Part shown: positions 1-6,206 of the stretch, in pieces
Layout of the letters: each line of letters starts with the position of its first letter
Position numbering within the stretch: the first letter of the stretch is position 1
Source: Alcaligenaceae bacterium
Lineage (GTDB): Bacteria; Pseudomonadota; Gammaproteobacteria; Burkholderiales; Burkholderiaceae_B
Length of the DNA stretch: 8,444 nt
Direction of reading: 5' to 3'
NCBI GenBank assembly: GCA_947380655.1
Contig: CANCRX010000120.1
Coordinates: 1-8,444, forward strand
Translations under genes and position numbers: made by a program
Notes under the pieces: generated by a model
Told to the model about the DNA's origin: nothing
The model's input: only the letters and a program-made list of their open reading frames with translations
Database searches by the model: none

Positions 1-159
1 GCGAGCAGATTGGGACACCGTTCAAAACCTGCCGTAAACTGTCTGCATTGCGTAGTTTTGCGTCTGGCGTCGATTGGTAAACTGGACAATGATGGCGCCT
101 CGTGGGTTCGGTGGTCGGACCTTTTATGAATAAAGTAGTTATTACATACGGAGATCGGC
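1..159 (+). other. ssb leader; possible end of an upstream gene
   Basis: No complete gene is supported here. Two plus-strand frames are open from the window edge: one stops at 78-80 (TAA) and one at 127-129 (TGA). Either could be the C-terminus of a gene that starts before the window, but neither shows a recognisable domain or clear codon bias. The stretch must hold the ssb promoter unless ssb is read from upstream. A TATGAA box at 125-130 is the only -10-like element seen, and it has no convincing -35 partner. The ssb ribosome binding site GGAG lies at 150-153, six bases before the ATG. Confidence 0.35.
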
Positions 160-654
160 ATGGCATCGGTCAATAAAGTAATTCTGGTTGGCAATCTCGG
201 ACGAGATCCTGAGGTACGTTACAGCCCTGATGGCGCAGCCATCTGCAACGTGTCGATTGCAACGACGAGCAACTGGAAAGACAAAACCTCAGGCGAGCGT
301 CGCGAAGAAACAGAATGGCACCGCGTGGTGTTCTATAACCGCCTGGCCGAGATCGCAGGCGAGTACCTCAAAAAAGGTCGCCCTGTTTACGTCGAGGGTC
401 GTCTGAAAACCCGCAAATGGCAAAACAAAGAAGGTGTTGACCAGTACACCACCGAGGTTGTAGCCGATCAGATGCAGATGCTTGGCGGTCGTGATGGTGG
501 TGACGGTGGCATGGGCGGTGGTATGGGGGGTGGCGAAAGCCAAGGCGCTCCTCGCGCGGCGGCACCCGCACGTGCACCTCAGGCACAGCGCCCAGCAGCC
601 CCTGCAGCAGGCGGCGCTAATCTCGCTGATATGGACGACGATATTCCGTTTTAA
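160..654 (+). CDS. ssb: single-stranded DNA-binding protein SSB
   Basis: Binds single-stranded DNA at replication forks and repair sites as a homotetramer and recruits partner enzymes through its C-terminal tip. The N-terminal OB fold (about residues 1-110) opens with the family signature NKVILVGNLGRDPEVRY. W39, W53, Y59 and W87 sit where E. coli SSB has the aromatic residues that stack on DNA. Residues 109-127 are a Gly/Met-rich linker, followed by an Ala/Pro-rich stretch. The protein ends in DMDDDIPF, the acidic tail that docks partner proteins. At 164 residues it has normal bacterial length and looks intact. The start is fixed by GGAG at 150-153 and the conserved N-terminus. A strong terminator at 675-710 separates it from the toxin-antitoxin genes, so it is probably a single-gene unit or the last gene of one. 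This is a housekeeping gene, and identification is secure. Confidence 0.98.
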   Translation: MASVNKVILVGNLGRDPEVRYSPDGAAICNVSIATTSNWKDKTSGERREETEWHRVVFYNRLAEIAGEYLKKGRPVYVEGRLKTRKWQNKEGVDQYTTEVVADQMQMLGGRDGGDGGMGGGMGGGESQGAPRAAAPARAPQAQRPAAPAAGGANLADMDDDIPF

Positions 655-674
655 ATCCATTTGAAGAGTTGAAC

Positions 675-710
675 GCCCGGTAGATTTAAATATCTATCGG
701 GCATTTTTTT
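675..710 (+). terminator. Rho-independent terminator of ssb
   Basis: GCCCGGTAGAT at 675-685 pairs with ATCTATCGGGC at 692-702 (11 bp, one G-U wobble) around a six-base loop. Seven T residues follow at 704-710. It begins 20 bases after the ssb stop codon and lies before the higBA promoter, so it should isolate the two transcription units. Confidence 0.93.
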
Positions 711-742
711 CACTTTTCAAAGTGTGTACCGATGCTATACAC
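711..742 (+). promoter_or_regulatory. candidate autoregulated higBA promoter and operator
   Basis: A possible sigma70-type promoter has -35 TTTTCA (714-719), a 16-bp spacer and -10 TATACA (736-741), each matching four of six consensus bases. Two dyads overlie it. CACTTT/AAAGTG (711-716 and 719-724, two-base centre) covers the -35. GTGTA/TACAC (724-728 and 738-742) covers the -10. HigA antitoxins, alone or with HigB, usually repress their own operon by binding dyads at the promoter, so either repeat could be the operator. The promoter and dyads are seen in sequence; their function is inferred. Confidence 0.5.
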
Positions 743-755
743 TACACGGAGTAAT

Positions 756-1052
756 ATGATTAAAAGTTTTAGGCATAAAGGACTGCGACAATTTTTTGAA
801 ACAGGATCCGTTGCGGGGATTCAGCCTCATCATGCGGGTAAGCTTCAAGCACAGTTAACGGTATTGAATATTGCAGTGGAACCTAAAGATATGAGTGCAC
901 CACAATGGCGGCTCCATCCGTTAGTTGGAAACGACCCTTCAGGCAATAGTGTTCAAGGACATTGGGCCGTGAACGTTAATGCAAACTGGAGACTGACGTT
1001 TGCCTTTGATGCGTTCGATGTTGTACTTGTAAATTATCAGGATTATCACTAA
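756..1052 (+). CDS. higB: HigB-type toxin (RelE/ParE superfamily mRNA interferase)
   Basis: Toxin of a type II toxin-antitoxin pair. HigB proteins bind the ribosome and cleave mRNA during translation. The 98-residue product starts MIKSFRHKGLRQFFETGS, a standard HigB opening, carries WRLHPL at 51-56 (H54 lies in the family's active-site stretch), NWRLTF at 78-83, and ends in DYH, the C-terminal active-site tripeptide of the family. It is slightly longer than the usual 92 or so residues because of extra residues near 58-68 (NDPSGNSVQG), where homologues have a short loop. The ATG at 756 is preferred over the in-frame ATG at 732 because GGAG at 748-751 precedes it and because family members begin at MIKSF. 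Its stop codon abuts the higA start, so toxin and antitoxin are made from one message, toxin first as usual for higBA. The active-site residues are present, so it is probably a working toxin. Confidence 0.93.
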   Translation: MIKSFRHKGLRQFFETGSVAGIQPHHAGKLQAQLTVLNIAVEPKDMSAPQWRLHPLVGNDPSGNSVQGHWAVNVNANWRLTFAFDAFDVVLVNYQDYH

Positions 1053-1346
1053 ATGACGACAAACAATATGCATAATCCCGCTCATCCTGGAATTGTATTG
1101 CGTGAATATCTTGGAGAGTTAACCGTGACGGAGTCGGCTTTGAGACTTGGTATCACAAGGACTGCGCTATCAAGAATTTTAAATGGAAGCGCGGGTATTT
1201 CAGCAGATATGTCTATTAGATTGAGCGAAGCATTTAATACCTCGCCATTGCTATGGTTAACTATGCAAAATCAATACGATATTTGGCAGGCTTCACAACG
1301 TAAACGTAAGCCGATCAAACAGTTTTTCAAAACAAAGAGCGCTTGA
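1053..1346 (+). CDS. higA: HigA-type antitoxin (XRE-family helix-turn-helix)
   Basis: Antitoxin that binds and neutralises the HigB toxin encoded just before it, and probably represses the operon. The 97-residue product has the HigA signature HNPAHPGIVLREYLGEL at 7-23, then an XRE-type helix-turn-helix (about 24-48: TESALRLGITRTALSRILNG) and the HigA motif SPLLWLTMQNQYD at 64-76. The C-terminus is Lys/Arg-rich. The start codon directly follows the higB TAA (TAAATG) with no clear ribosome binding site of its own, which points to translational coupling. A second ATG at 1068 would give a protein closer to some shorter homologues but also lacks a ribosome binding site. By rough hand count the gene is near 40% G+C, against about 55% in the next gene, which fits lateral acquisition of the pair. 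Confidence 0.95.
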   Translation: MTTNNMHNPAHPGIVLREYLGELTVTESALRLGITRTALSRILNGSAGISADMSIRLSEAFNTSPLLWLTMQNQYDIWQASQRKRKPIKQFFKTKSA

Positions 1347-1376
1347 ATATATAAGCTGGCTAGAACAACGAGGAGA
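1326..1376 (+). promoter_or_regulatory. candidate promoter and ribosome binding site for the SDR gene
   Basis: TTCAAA (1326-1331) and TATAAG (1350-1355, five of six consensus bases) are 18 bp apart and straddle the higA stop codon. AGGAGA at 1371-1376 is a strong ribosome binding site five bases before the ATG at 1382. Independent transcription of the dehydrogenase is therefore plausible, though readthrough from higBA is not excluded because no terminator separates them. Confidence 0.4.
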
Positions 1377-1381
1377 CAACC

Positions 1382-2161
1382 ATGGATTTAGGAATTAAAG
1401 GGCGTCGCGCAATTGTGTGCGCATCGAGCAAGGGCCTTGGTCTTGCCTGCGCACAGCAACTGGCGCGCGAAGGTGTTGATCTCGTCATGATTGCGCGCGG
1501 CCAGGAGGCGCTTGAGGCCGCTGCACAGAGTATCCGTGATGAGACGGGTGTCAATGTCATAACGGTCGCCGCAGATATCACCACGCCAGAGGGACGTGCA
1601 AAAGTATTGGCCGTCTGCCCTGATCCAGATATCTTGGTCACCAATGCTGGCGGCCCCAAGCCCGGTAATTTCCGTGAATGGTCACGCGAGGACTGGATCA
1701 GTGCGGTGGATGCAAATATGCTCACACCCATTGAAATGATCCGCGCAACAGTCGACAAAATGATCGAGCGTAAATTTGGCCGTATTGTGAACATCACGTC
1801 CGCCTCGGTCAAGATGCCAATAGAAATACTTGGCCTGTCCAATGGCGCGCGCGCGGGATTGACCGGCTTTGTCTCAGGACTTGCGCGTCAGACTGTTGCG
1901 CACAATGTGACGATCAACAATTTACTGCCTGGCCCCTTTGCGACCGATCGTCTGTTGCAGACAGCAGAACGACTTGCACGTGACAGTGGTAAAAATATTG
2001 AACAGGTGATGACAGCCAGAAAAGCCGCCGTCCCGGCAGGAAGATTTGGTGAGCCAGACGAATTTGGCCAGGCTTGTGCGTTTTTGTGTGGTGCCAAATC
2101 CGGATTTATAAGCGGTCAGAATCTGGTGATGGATGGTGGGATCTACCCTGGTACGCTTTAA
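1382..2161 (+). CDS. SDR-family oxidoreductase lacking the canonical Tyr/Lys
   Basis: A 259-residue protein with the short-chain dehydrogenase/reductase (Rossmann) fold, probably cytoplasmic. Seen: a modified glycine-rich dinucleotide loop CASSKGLGLA (13-22), D65 in the AAD motif, NAGG at 88-91, N111, the NITSAS strand (137-142), and the C-terminal RFGEPDEFGQACAFLCG and SGQNLVMDGG segments typical of FabG-like members. Odd: where the family has YxxxK, this protein has SNGAR (153-157), so the catalytic Tyr and Lys are replaced by Ser and Arg. A subgroup of 'beta-ketoacyl-ACP reductase-like' SDRs is known with imperfect cofactor and active-site motifs, and this protein appears to belong there. 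Substrate and even enzymatic activity are therefore uncertain. It follows higBA but is more G+C-rich, and more likely belongs functionally with the catabolic genes downstream. Confidence 0.92.
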   Translation: MDLGIKGRRAIVCASSKGLGLACAQQLAREGVDLVMIARGQEALEAAAQSIRDETGVNVITVAADITTPEGRAKVLAVCPDPDILVTNAGGPKPGNFREWSREDWISAVDANMLTPIEMIRATVDKMIERKFGRIVNITSASVKMPIEILGLSNGARAGLTGFVSGLARQTVAHNVTINNLLPGPFATDRLLQTAERLARDSGKNIEQVMTARKAAVPAGRFGEPDEFGQACAFLCGAKSGFISGQNLVMDGGIYPGTL

Positions 2162-2215
2162 GCAAAATGCGCGCACCAGGATTTGCTGCTTAGTGTGTAG
2201 ATTCAGTCAACCGGC

Positions 2216-3112
2216 TTATTTTGCATGGAGTTGCTTGTCAGTCGGTAGGCTACGGTAATAATTTGCGACCTCGCCAGGTAGGGTGACCCACGTTTGGTCT
2301 CTGTAAGACAAAACGTGCTGGAGTGCTTTACGTAATTTAGCCAGTCTGAAAGGCTGACCCATAATGAACGAATGTAAAGAGATCGCACAGACTAAGGGCG
2401 CGGTTGCTGAGCGACGCAACATTTCTTCAAAATTCGCAACCATGTTGTCGCAATACTCGTCTGCTGAGTTGTGCCGATAGGCAATAGCAGGCTGGTCATT
2501 GAGTTCGATCGGATAGGGGACTGCCAGTATGGGCTTATCTTGCGCGCTGACCCAGAATGGCTGTTCGTCGCAGATACCCCAGTCCAGCACATAGTTGTAA
2601 TTCGCTTGGGCGAGCAGGTCCGTGGTTATTAAGCTCGGCGTGAGGTATGGGCTGAGCCAGCCCTGAGGACGTTTGCCATCGGCTTTTTCCATCAGGGAGG
2701 TGACCTCCTGGATCATTTTCCTTTCTGTCGCCTCATCCATCTCAATTTGTTTTTCGGCATTCGAGCGGCCATGAGCAATCATCTCGTCGCCACGGTCGCG
2801 ATGTGCCTGAATCAGTTCCGGGCAGTGCTCATAATTTTCTGTGTTGACGATCACGCCAACATTCAGATTGAGTTCGTCAAACAATTCAATCAGTCGCCAC
2901 TCCCCGATACGGTTGCCGTACTCCCGCCACAGCCAGCTTCGCTGACTCCAGGGTTGTGTCTGGCGATCCAGGTCTACCCCGCACTGAACGCCATATGGAA
3001 AATGTTCAATGTTGACCGCGATATACAAAGCGAGGCGCTTTTCCTCTGGCCAGTTGAAAACGGGACGCTGTTTAATAGCGGAATATTTAAATCTATTATG
3101 TGAAGGGAGCAT
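2216..3112 (-). CDS. polysaccharide-deacetylase-superfamily hydrolase, type 1 (imidase/PuuE-like)
   Basis: A 298-residue NodB-fold protein of the branch that includes PuuE allantoinase and cyclic imide hydrolases, enzymes that open ring amide bonds and are similar in length. There is no signal peptide, so it is cytoplasmic, which argues against cell-wall deacetylation. Seen: the first strand motif IAVNIEHFPYG (31-41), where cell-wall deacetylases have TFDDG; GDEMIAHGRSNAEKQ (108-122), the second motif with H114; GWLSPYLTPS (151-160); DEQPFW (182-187); and SLHSFIMGQPFR (245-256), the His-containing late motif. The ATG at 3112 is preceded by a weak GGA, and the start codon lies inside an inverted repeat. 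It is transcribed away from a relative at 3266 and converges on the SDR gene, with only a weak hairpin and no T-tract between. It could deacetylate another small amide; the precise substrate is unknown. Confidence 0.86.
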   Translation of the reverse strand: MLPSHNRFKYSAIKQRPVFNWPEEKRLALYIAVNIEHFPYGVQCGVDLDRQTQPWSQRSWLWREYGNRIGEWRLIELFDELNLNVGVIVNTENYEHCPELIQAHRDRGDEMIAHGRSNAEKQIEMDEATERKMIQEVTSLMEKADGKRPQGWLSPYLTPSLITTDLLAQANYNYVLDWGICDEQPFWVSAQDKPILAVPYPIELNDQPAIAYRHNSADEYCDNMVANFEEMLRRSATAPLVCAISLHSFIMGQPFRLAKLRKALQHVLSYRDQTWVTLPGEVANYYRSLPTDKQLHAK

Positions 3113-3265
3113 GATGATCCAATAGAAAAAATACAGACGTTCAAAAATAACGGCATAACAAAAGTTGAATCATCATAAGTGAGAAACTACATAAACGAAA
3201 CGAAAACTTTATGCTAGATTGTCTTCACATAGCATGCAGTAATCCTCACAGGTAAACGATACAAA
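3111..3265. promoter_or_regulatory. shared control region of the divergent hydrolase genes
   Basis: The 153-bp A+T-rich gap between the two divergent hydrolase genes must drive both. ATGATGATCCAA (3111-3122) and TTGAATCATCAT (3165-3176) form a 12-bp inverted repeat with one mismatch. The left arm includes the first bases of the leftward start codon. A second perfect dyad, ATGCTA (3211-3216) and TAGCAT (3230-3235), lies 30-55 bases before the rightward start. Neither direction has a strong consensus promoter. TATGCT (3210-3215) is a possible rightward -10, and TTGAAT (3165-3170) a possible -35 element without a good partner. The ribosome binding site of the rightward gene is weak (AGG at 3250-3252). 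Confidence 0.45.
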
Positions 3266-4153
3266 ATGACTCTGCCCGTCTCTAATAAGTTGTTTCGCTG
3301 GCCAAACGATGCGCACCTCGCACTCTCGATCGTCGTCAATCTCGAAGAAGGTGCAGAACAAAACATTCTTGATGGTGATAAGTATCCTGAGCCTGTTGAT
3401 GAGATGGGCATTGCGCTCAAGCATTCAGTGCGCAGCCTGATCAATGAATCAAATTATCAGTATGGAATAAAACGTGGTGGTCCGCGTGTACTGAGACTAT
3501 TAAAAGAAAATAATATCCAAGCAACGTTCACCGCCTGTGCGCTCGCACTAGAGCGTGCCCCTGCGCTGACAAAGGAGATCGTCGCTGCCGGTCACGAGAT
3601 CACTTCGCACGGTTATCGCTGGGCACACCAGTTCAATATGACAGAGGATCAAGAGCGCGCCTACATCAGACAGGCGCGCGAGTCGATTGAAAAAAGTACG
3701 GGGCAAACTCCTATTGGTTGGCTCTCAAGATACCTCACCACAATGAATACTCGCAGGTTATTGATCGAGGAGGGGTTCACATATCATATGGATGATCTAA
3801 GCGATGATCAGCCATTCTGGGACCATCACGCGGGACAGCCGATTATTGTTATGCCCTACCAGATGGATAATAACGATATGAAGATGTGGGCTGAGCCTTC
3901 CTATACCCCCGATCAATGGCTTAAATACGCAATCGACAACCTTGACTGGGCATTACGCGCGGGTGCACAGGAAGTGAATATGATGTCGATTGGTGTGCAT
4001 CTGCGCATCATCGGCAGACCGGGCAGGATATGGGCGTTAGAAAAATTCCTTGAGTATGCCCGTGCACGGAGTCGCGAGCCCAACGGTCCCTGGATTGCGA
4101 CGCGTAAAGAGATCGCAGAGCATTTTGCGCAGTGCGTACCCTTCCCACGCTAA
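3266..4153 (+). CDS. polysaccharide-deacetylase-superfamily hydrolase, type 2 (allantoinase PuuE-like)
   Basis: A 295-residue NodB-fold protein without a signal peptide, closer to PuuE allantoinase than its neighbour is. PuuE opens the hydantoin ring of allantoin. Seen: IVVNLEEGAEQNIL (22-35, compare NYEEGGE in PuuE), GHEITSHGYRW (109-119, compare GHEVASHGWRW), TRRLLIEEGFTY (162-173), DDLSDDQPFW (176-185) and SIGVHLRIIGRPGRIWALEKFLEY (241-264). Differences from typical PuuE are GWLSRYL at 151-157, where I would expect GWYTGR, and VHLR in place of LHCR. These lie near the active site and suggest a substrate other than allantoin. No other allantoin-pathway gene is present in the window. The start follows only a weak AGG, so expression may be modest or regulated. 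The gene converges with the GAF gene across 32 bp that hold no visible terminator. Confidence 0.88.
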   Translation: MTLPVSNKLFRWPNDAHLALSIVVNLEEGAEQNILDGDKYPEPVDEMGIALKHSVRSLINESNYQYGIKRGGPRVLRLLKENNIQATFTACALALERAPALTKEIVAAGHEITSHGYRWAHQFNMTEDQERAYIRQARESIEKSTGQTPIGWLSRYLTTMNTRRLLIEEGFTYHMDDLSDDQPFWDHHAGQPIIVMPYQMDNNDMKMWAEPSYTPDQWLKYAIDNLDWALRAGAQEVNMMSIGVHLRIIGRPGRIWALEKFLEYARARSREPNGPWIATRKEIAEHFAQCVPFPR

Positions 4154-4185
4154 ACAACGCAGTGTGTACCTGAGTATGGGACAGG

Positions 4186-4806
4186 CTAACTATTTACACC
4201 CTCTCGACCGGCATAAAACCCGTTACTTGGGGGATAGTTACTGTCGGTCCATTCGAGTCCGTGCTTTGCGACCCAAACCGCAGTCGCTACGCGTGCAATC
4301 GCGACCAGTGCGTCCAGATCGATATCACGCATCGTGTTGCGCGCTTGTGCCGCAACAAGCAGTTGTCCAATGAACGTACCATTCCAGATCATCGGTGCGT
4401 AGAGCGCCGAACCCATACGCGAGGATTTCAGATACTGACGAAAAGCACCGTGCTCATCTGTATTTTTCAGAATAAGTTTTTTTTGTGTTTCGTAAACATG
4501 ACCCGGGTGGCCGCCATCGATCGGAATCATCAGCCGTTGTTGTTCAGGTGGAAAGCCAATGCTGCCCGTGAGCATATGGTATTTTTTATCAGGGGTTACA
4601 AAAAAAGCACCGGCGACCAGATACTGATGTTCTCCGGGCTTGAGGGCCCCGGGTGTTAAGTGCGCCTGTCTATCACCTAGTGTTGCGTGACATGCCTTCA
4701 TCATTATCGCAATCGCCTGTTCAGGACCCTCTGCATTGAGTGCGGCCTGACCGGCATGATCGATCATTTCGAATAAAGTATGCGCAAGTTCAGTCGTGGT
4801 GTTCAT
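4186..4806 (-). CDS. small GAF-domain protein
   Basis: A 206-residue soluble protein that appears to be a single GAF domain (about 25-182) with short flanks. GAF domains bind small ligands or chromophores. The clearest part is PGHVYETQKKLILKN (101-115), then RMGSALYAPMIWNGTFIGQLLVAAQ (130-154) and a final helix DLDALVAIARVATAVWV (163-179). There is no kinase, DNA-binding or cyclase domain, so it is either a stand-alone sensor or an accessory subunit. Only one Cys (C39) is present, so the Cys-dependent free-methionine-sulfoxide reductase role known for some small GAF proteins is unlikely. Its ATG overlaps the ligase stop by one base (TGATG), which indicates translational coupling and a role tied to that enzyme. 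The coding strand has a run of eight A (4477-4484), a possible slippage site. It is the last gene of the leftward operon. Its exact function is not recognised. Confidence 0.82.
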   Translation of the reverse strand: MNTTTELAHTLFEMIDHAGQAALNAEGPEQAIAIMMKACHATLGDRQAHLTPGALKPGEHQYLVAGAFFVTPDKKYHMLTGSIGFPPEQQRLMIPIDGGHPGHVYETQKKLILKNTDEHGAFRQYLKSSRMGSALYAPMIWNGTFIGQLLVAAQARNTMRDIDLDALVAIARVATAVWVAKHGLEWTDSNYPPSNGFYAGREGVNS

Positions 4807-6194
4807 CAGCGTTTATCCAATAGGCGAATGGGTTTTTGACGAGACTCGACTCCGGTTAAAGCACTCAGAGATCGAGGGGTGACGATTTCCACTAGGACTT
4901 CGACACCGAGTTTGCGTTTTAAAATTTCTTGAAACTGGTTGATAAGCGGCTCACTACTCGGCACGTCGCTTTCAATCTTTATGAGTAAATCTTCCCGACC
5001 TTGAGCGTTACGTGTCAAGACGCAAATATATTCACCGTTAAAACCTGGCGACCCCGCAAGGATTGAAGAAAGCGCCTGAGGAAACACATTAATTCCGCGC
5101 AGCTTAACCATGCTGTCGCTGCGACCTAGAAAACCGGCCATGCGGCGGAAAGGGAAATTTAATTTAGAGGGACCTGGCAGTAAGCGCGTGACATCGTGTG
5201 TATTGAAGCGGATGATCGGGAAAATATCATTGCCATATAAGCAGGTGACGATGAGATCACCAGGTTCCCCATCGTTAACCGCTACACCGGAGTCCACGTC
5301 ACAAATCTCAACCCACTGCGCATCTTCCATGATGTGTAGTCCATCATGATCAGGACCTTCAGCAGCAATCAGGCCGGTATCGCCGACACCGTACCAATCA
5401 AAGAGCTCCACTCCACCCCACGCCTGAGACAAGTCTTCACGCGCATCGTTTGAAAGATGGCCGCAGATCATGCGCAAGGGAATATCTTTACCAGGAATAA
5501 GACCTTGCTCCCGGGCAACATCGGCGAGTCGTTTAATGTAGTCTGCAAATCCCACAATGACGGTTGCACCAAAGTCTCGCATGAATTCAACTTGCTTAAC
5601 CGATGGTGTTTCAACGCCAGTCCCTGCAGAAACAAACAATGCCTTGGTGTAATGCAGGATTGCCTCACGAATGTAATGACCGCCATTAACCAAACCATGA
5701 CCGTATACAGAGTGAACAATGTCGGACTCACACATGCCAGCCATCAGATAAGCACGGGCGAGCAGTAAATTTTGGACTTCACGTGAGCGTGGACTAAACA
5801 GTAGTGGTTGTGGTTTACCTGTTGTCCCACTTGTGGAGTGAAGCACCATTGGAATAATTTTTCCCTCAACAGGAATTTCTCTGCCGTGATGGTCACCGAA
5901 CGGAGGCTTGCGCGCCACCGACTCCATAATTTCCTGTTTGCTAAAGCTCGGTAATTTGCTTAGATCATCGAGCGTGGCAATGTCCGCGGGAATAATGCCC
6001 GCCTCACCCCATAGCTTCTGATAAAACGGAAGCTGCCATGCACGTTTGAGTTGCTTTGCAAAAAGATTTTCTTGTAGTGTACGAAGTTGTTTGCGATCCA
6101 TACCGGCGAATCGTTTTTGAAACTCCGCACCAATCGGGAACTCGGCCCTGAGCGCTTCAATATTGATTGCATCAAAATATGAAACATATTCCAT
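4806..6194 (-). CDS. phenylacetate-CoA ligase-like (PaaK-type) adenylate-forming enzyme
   Basis: Predicted to activate a carboxylic acid, often aromatic in this family, with ATP to an acyl-adenylate and then the CoA thioester in the cytoplasm. The 462 residues are slightly longer than typical PaaK. Seen: the N-terminal LPFYQKLWGEAGI (55-67) and LPSFSKQE (81-88), the ATP-loop HSTSGTTGKP (119-128), DWYGVGDTG (266-274), in place of the more usual YGLSE, the hinge GRSDSMVKLRGINVFPQ (357-373), and K454 near the end in the place of the family's catalytic Lys (RQKPIRLLDKR). All core motifs are present, so it should be active. It starts 12 bases after the amidase stop, with a weak AGG (6203-6205, read on the minus strand), and overlaps the GAF gene at its end. 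The context suggests that it activates the acid released by the amidase. The substrate is unknown; phenylacetate itself is doubtful because no other paa gene is visible. Confidence 0.92.
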   Translation of the reverse strand: MEYVSYFDAINIEALRAEFPIGAEFQKRFAGMDRKQLRTLQENLFAKQLKRAWQLPFYQKLWGEAGIIPADIATLDDLSKLPSFSKQEIMESVARKPPFGDHHGREIPVEGKIIPMVLHSTSGTTGKPQPLLFSPRSREVQNLLLARAYLMAGMCESDIVHSVYGHGLVNGGHYIREAILHYTKALFVSAGTGVETPSVKQVEFMRDFGATVIVGFADYIKRLADVAREQGLIPGKDIPLRMICGHLSNDAREDLSQAWGGVELFDWYGVGDTGLIAAEGPDHDGLHIMEDAQWVEICDVDSGVAVNDGEPGDLIVTCLYGNDIFPIIRFNTHDVTRLLPGPSKLNFPFRRMAGFLGRSDSMVKLRGINVFPQALSSILAGSPGFNGEYICVLTRNAQGREDLLIKIESDVPSSEPLINQFQEILKRKLGVEVLVEIVTPRSLSALTGVESRQKPIRLLDKR

Positions 6195-6206
6195 AGGAAG
6201 TACCTG

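Noticed and set aside
482..540. Gly-codon-rich repeat in ssb as a regulatory or repeat element
   Set aside because: It is the normal low-complexity linker of SSB proteins, encoded by GGT/GGC repeats.
721..730. AGTGTGTACC shared between the higBA promoter and 4161-4170
   Set aside because: A ten-base match with no shared context; most likely chance.
732..755. Upstream in-frame ATG giving an eight-residue longer HigB
   Set aside because: There is no ribosome site before 732, it overlaps the candidate promoter, and family members start at MIKSF; GGAG at 748-751 supports 756.
1360..1842. Long minus-strand open frame opposite the SDR gene (160 codons)
   Set aside because: It lies antisense to a well-supported SDR, has low-complexity Ser/Arg/Ala content and no recognisable domain.
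2161..2187. AGCAAA/TTTGCT hairpin after the SDR gene as a terminator
   Set aside because: Only six base pairs with a 15-base loop and no T-tract after it; too weak to call.
2747..3103. Plus-strand open frame of 118 codons inside the leftward hydrolase gene
   Set aside because: It is antisense to conserved motifs of the hydrolase; a shadow frame without a ribosome site.
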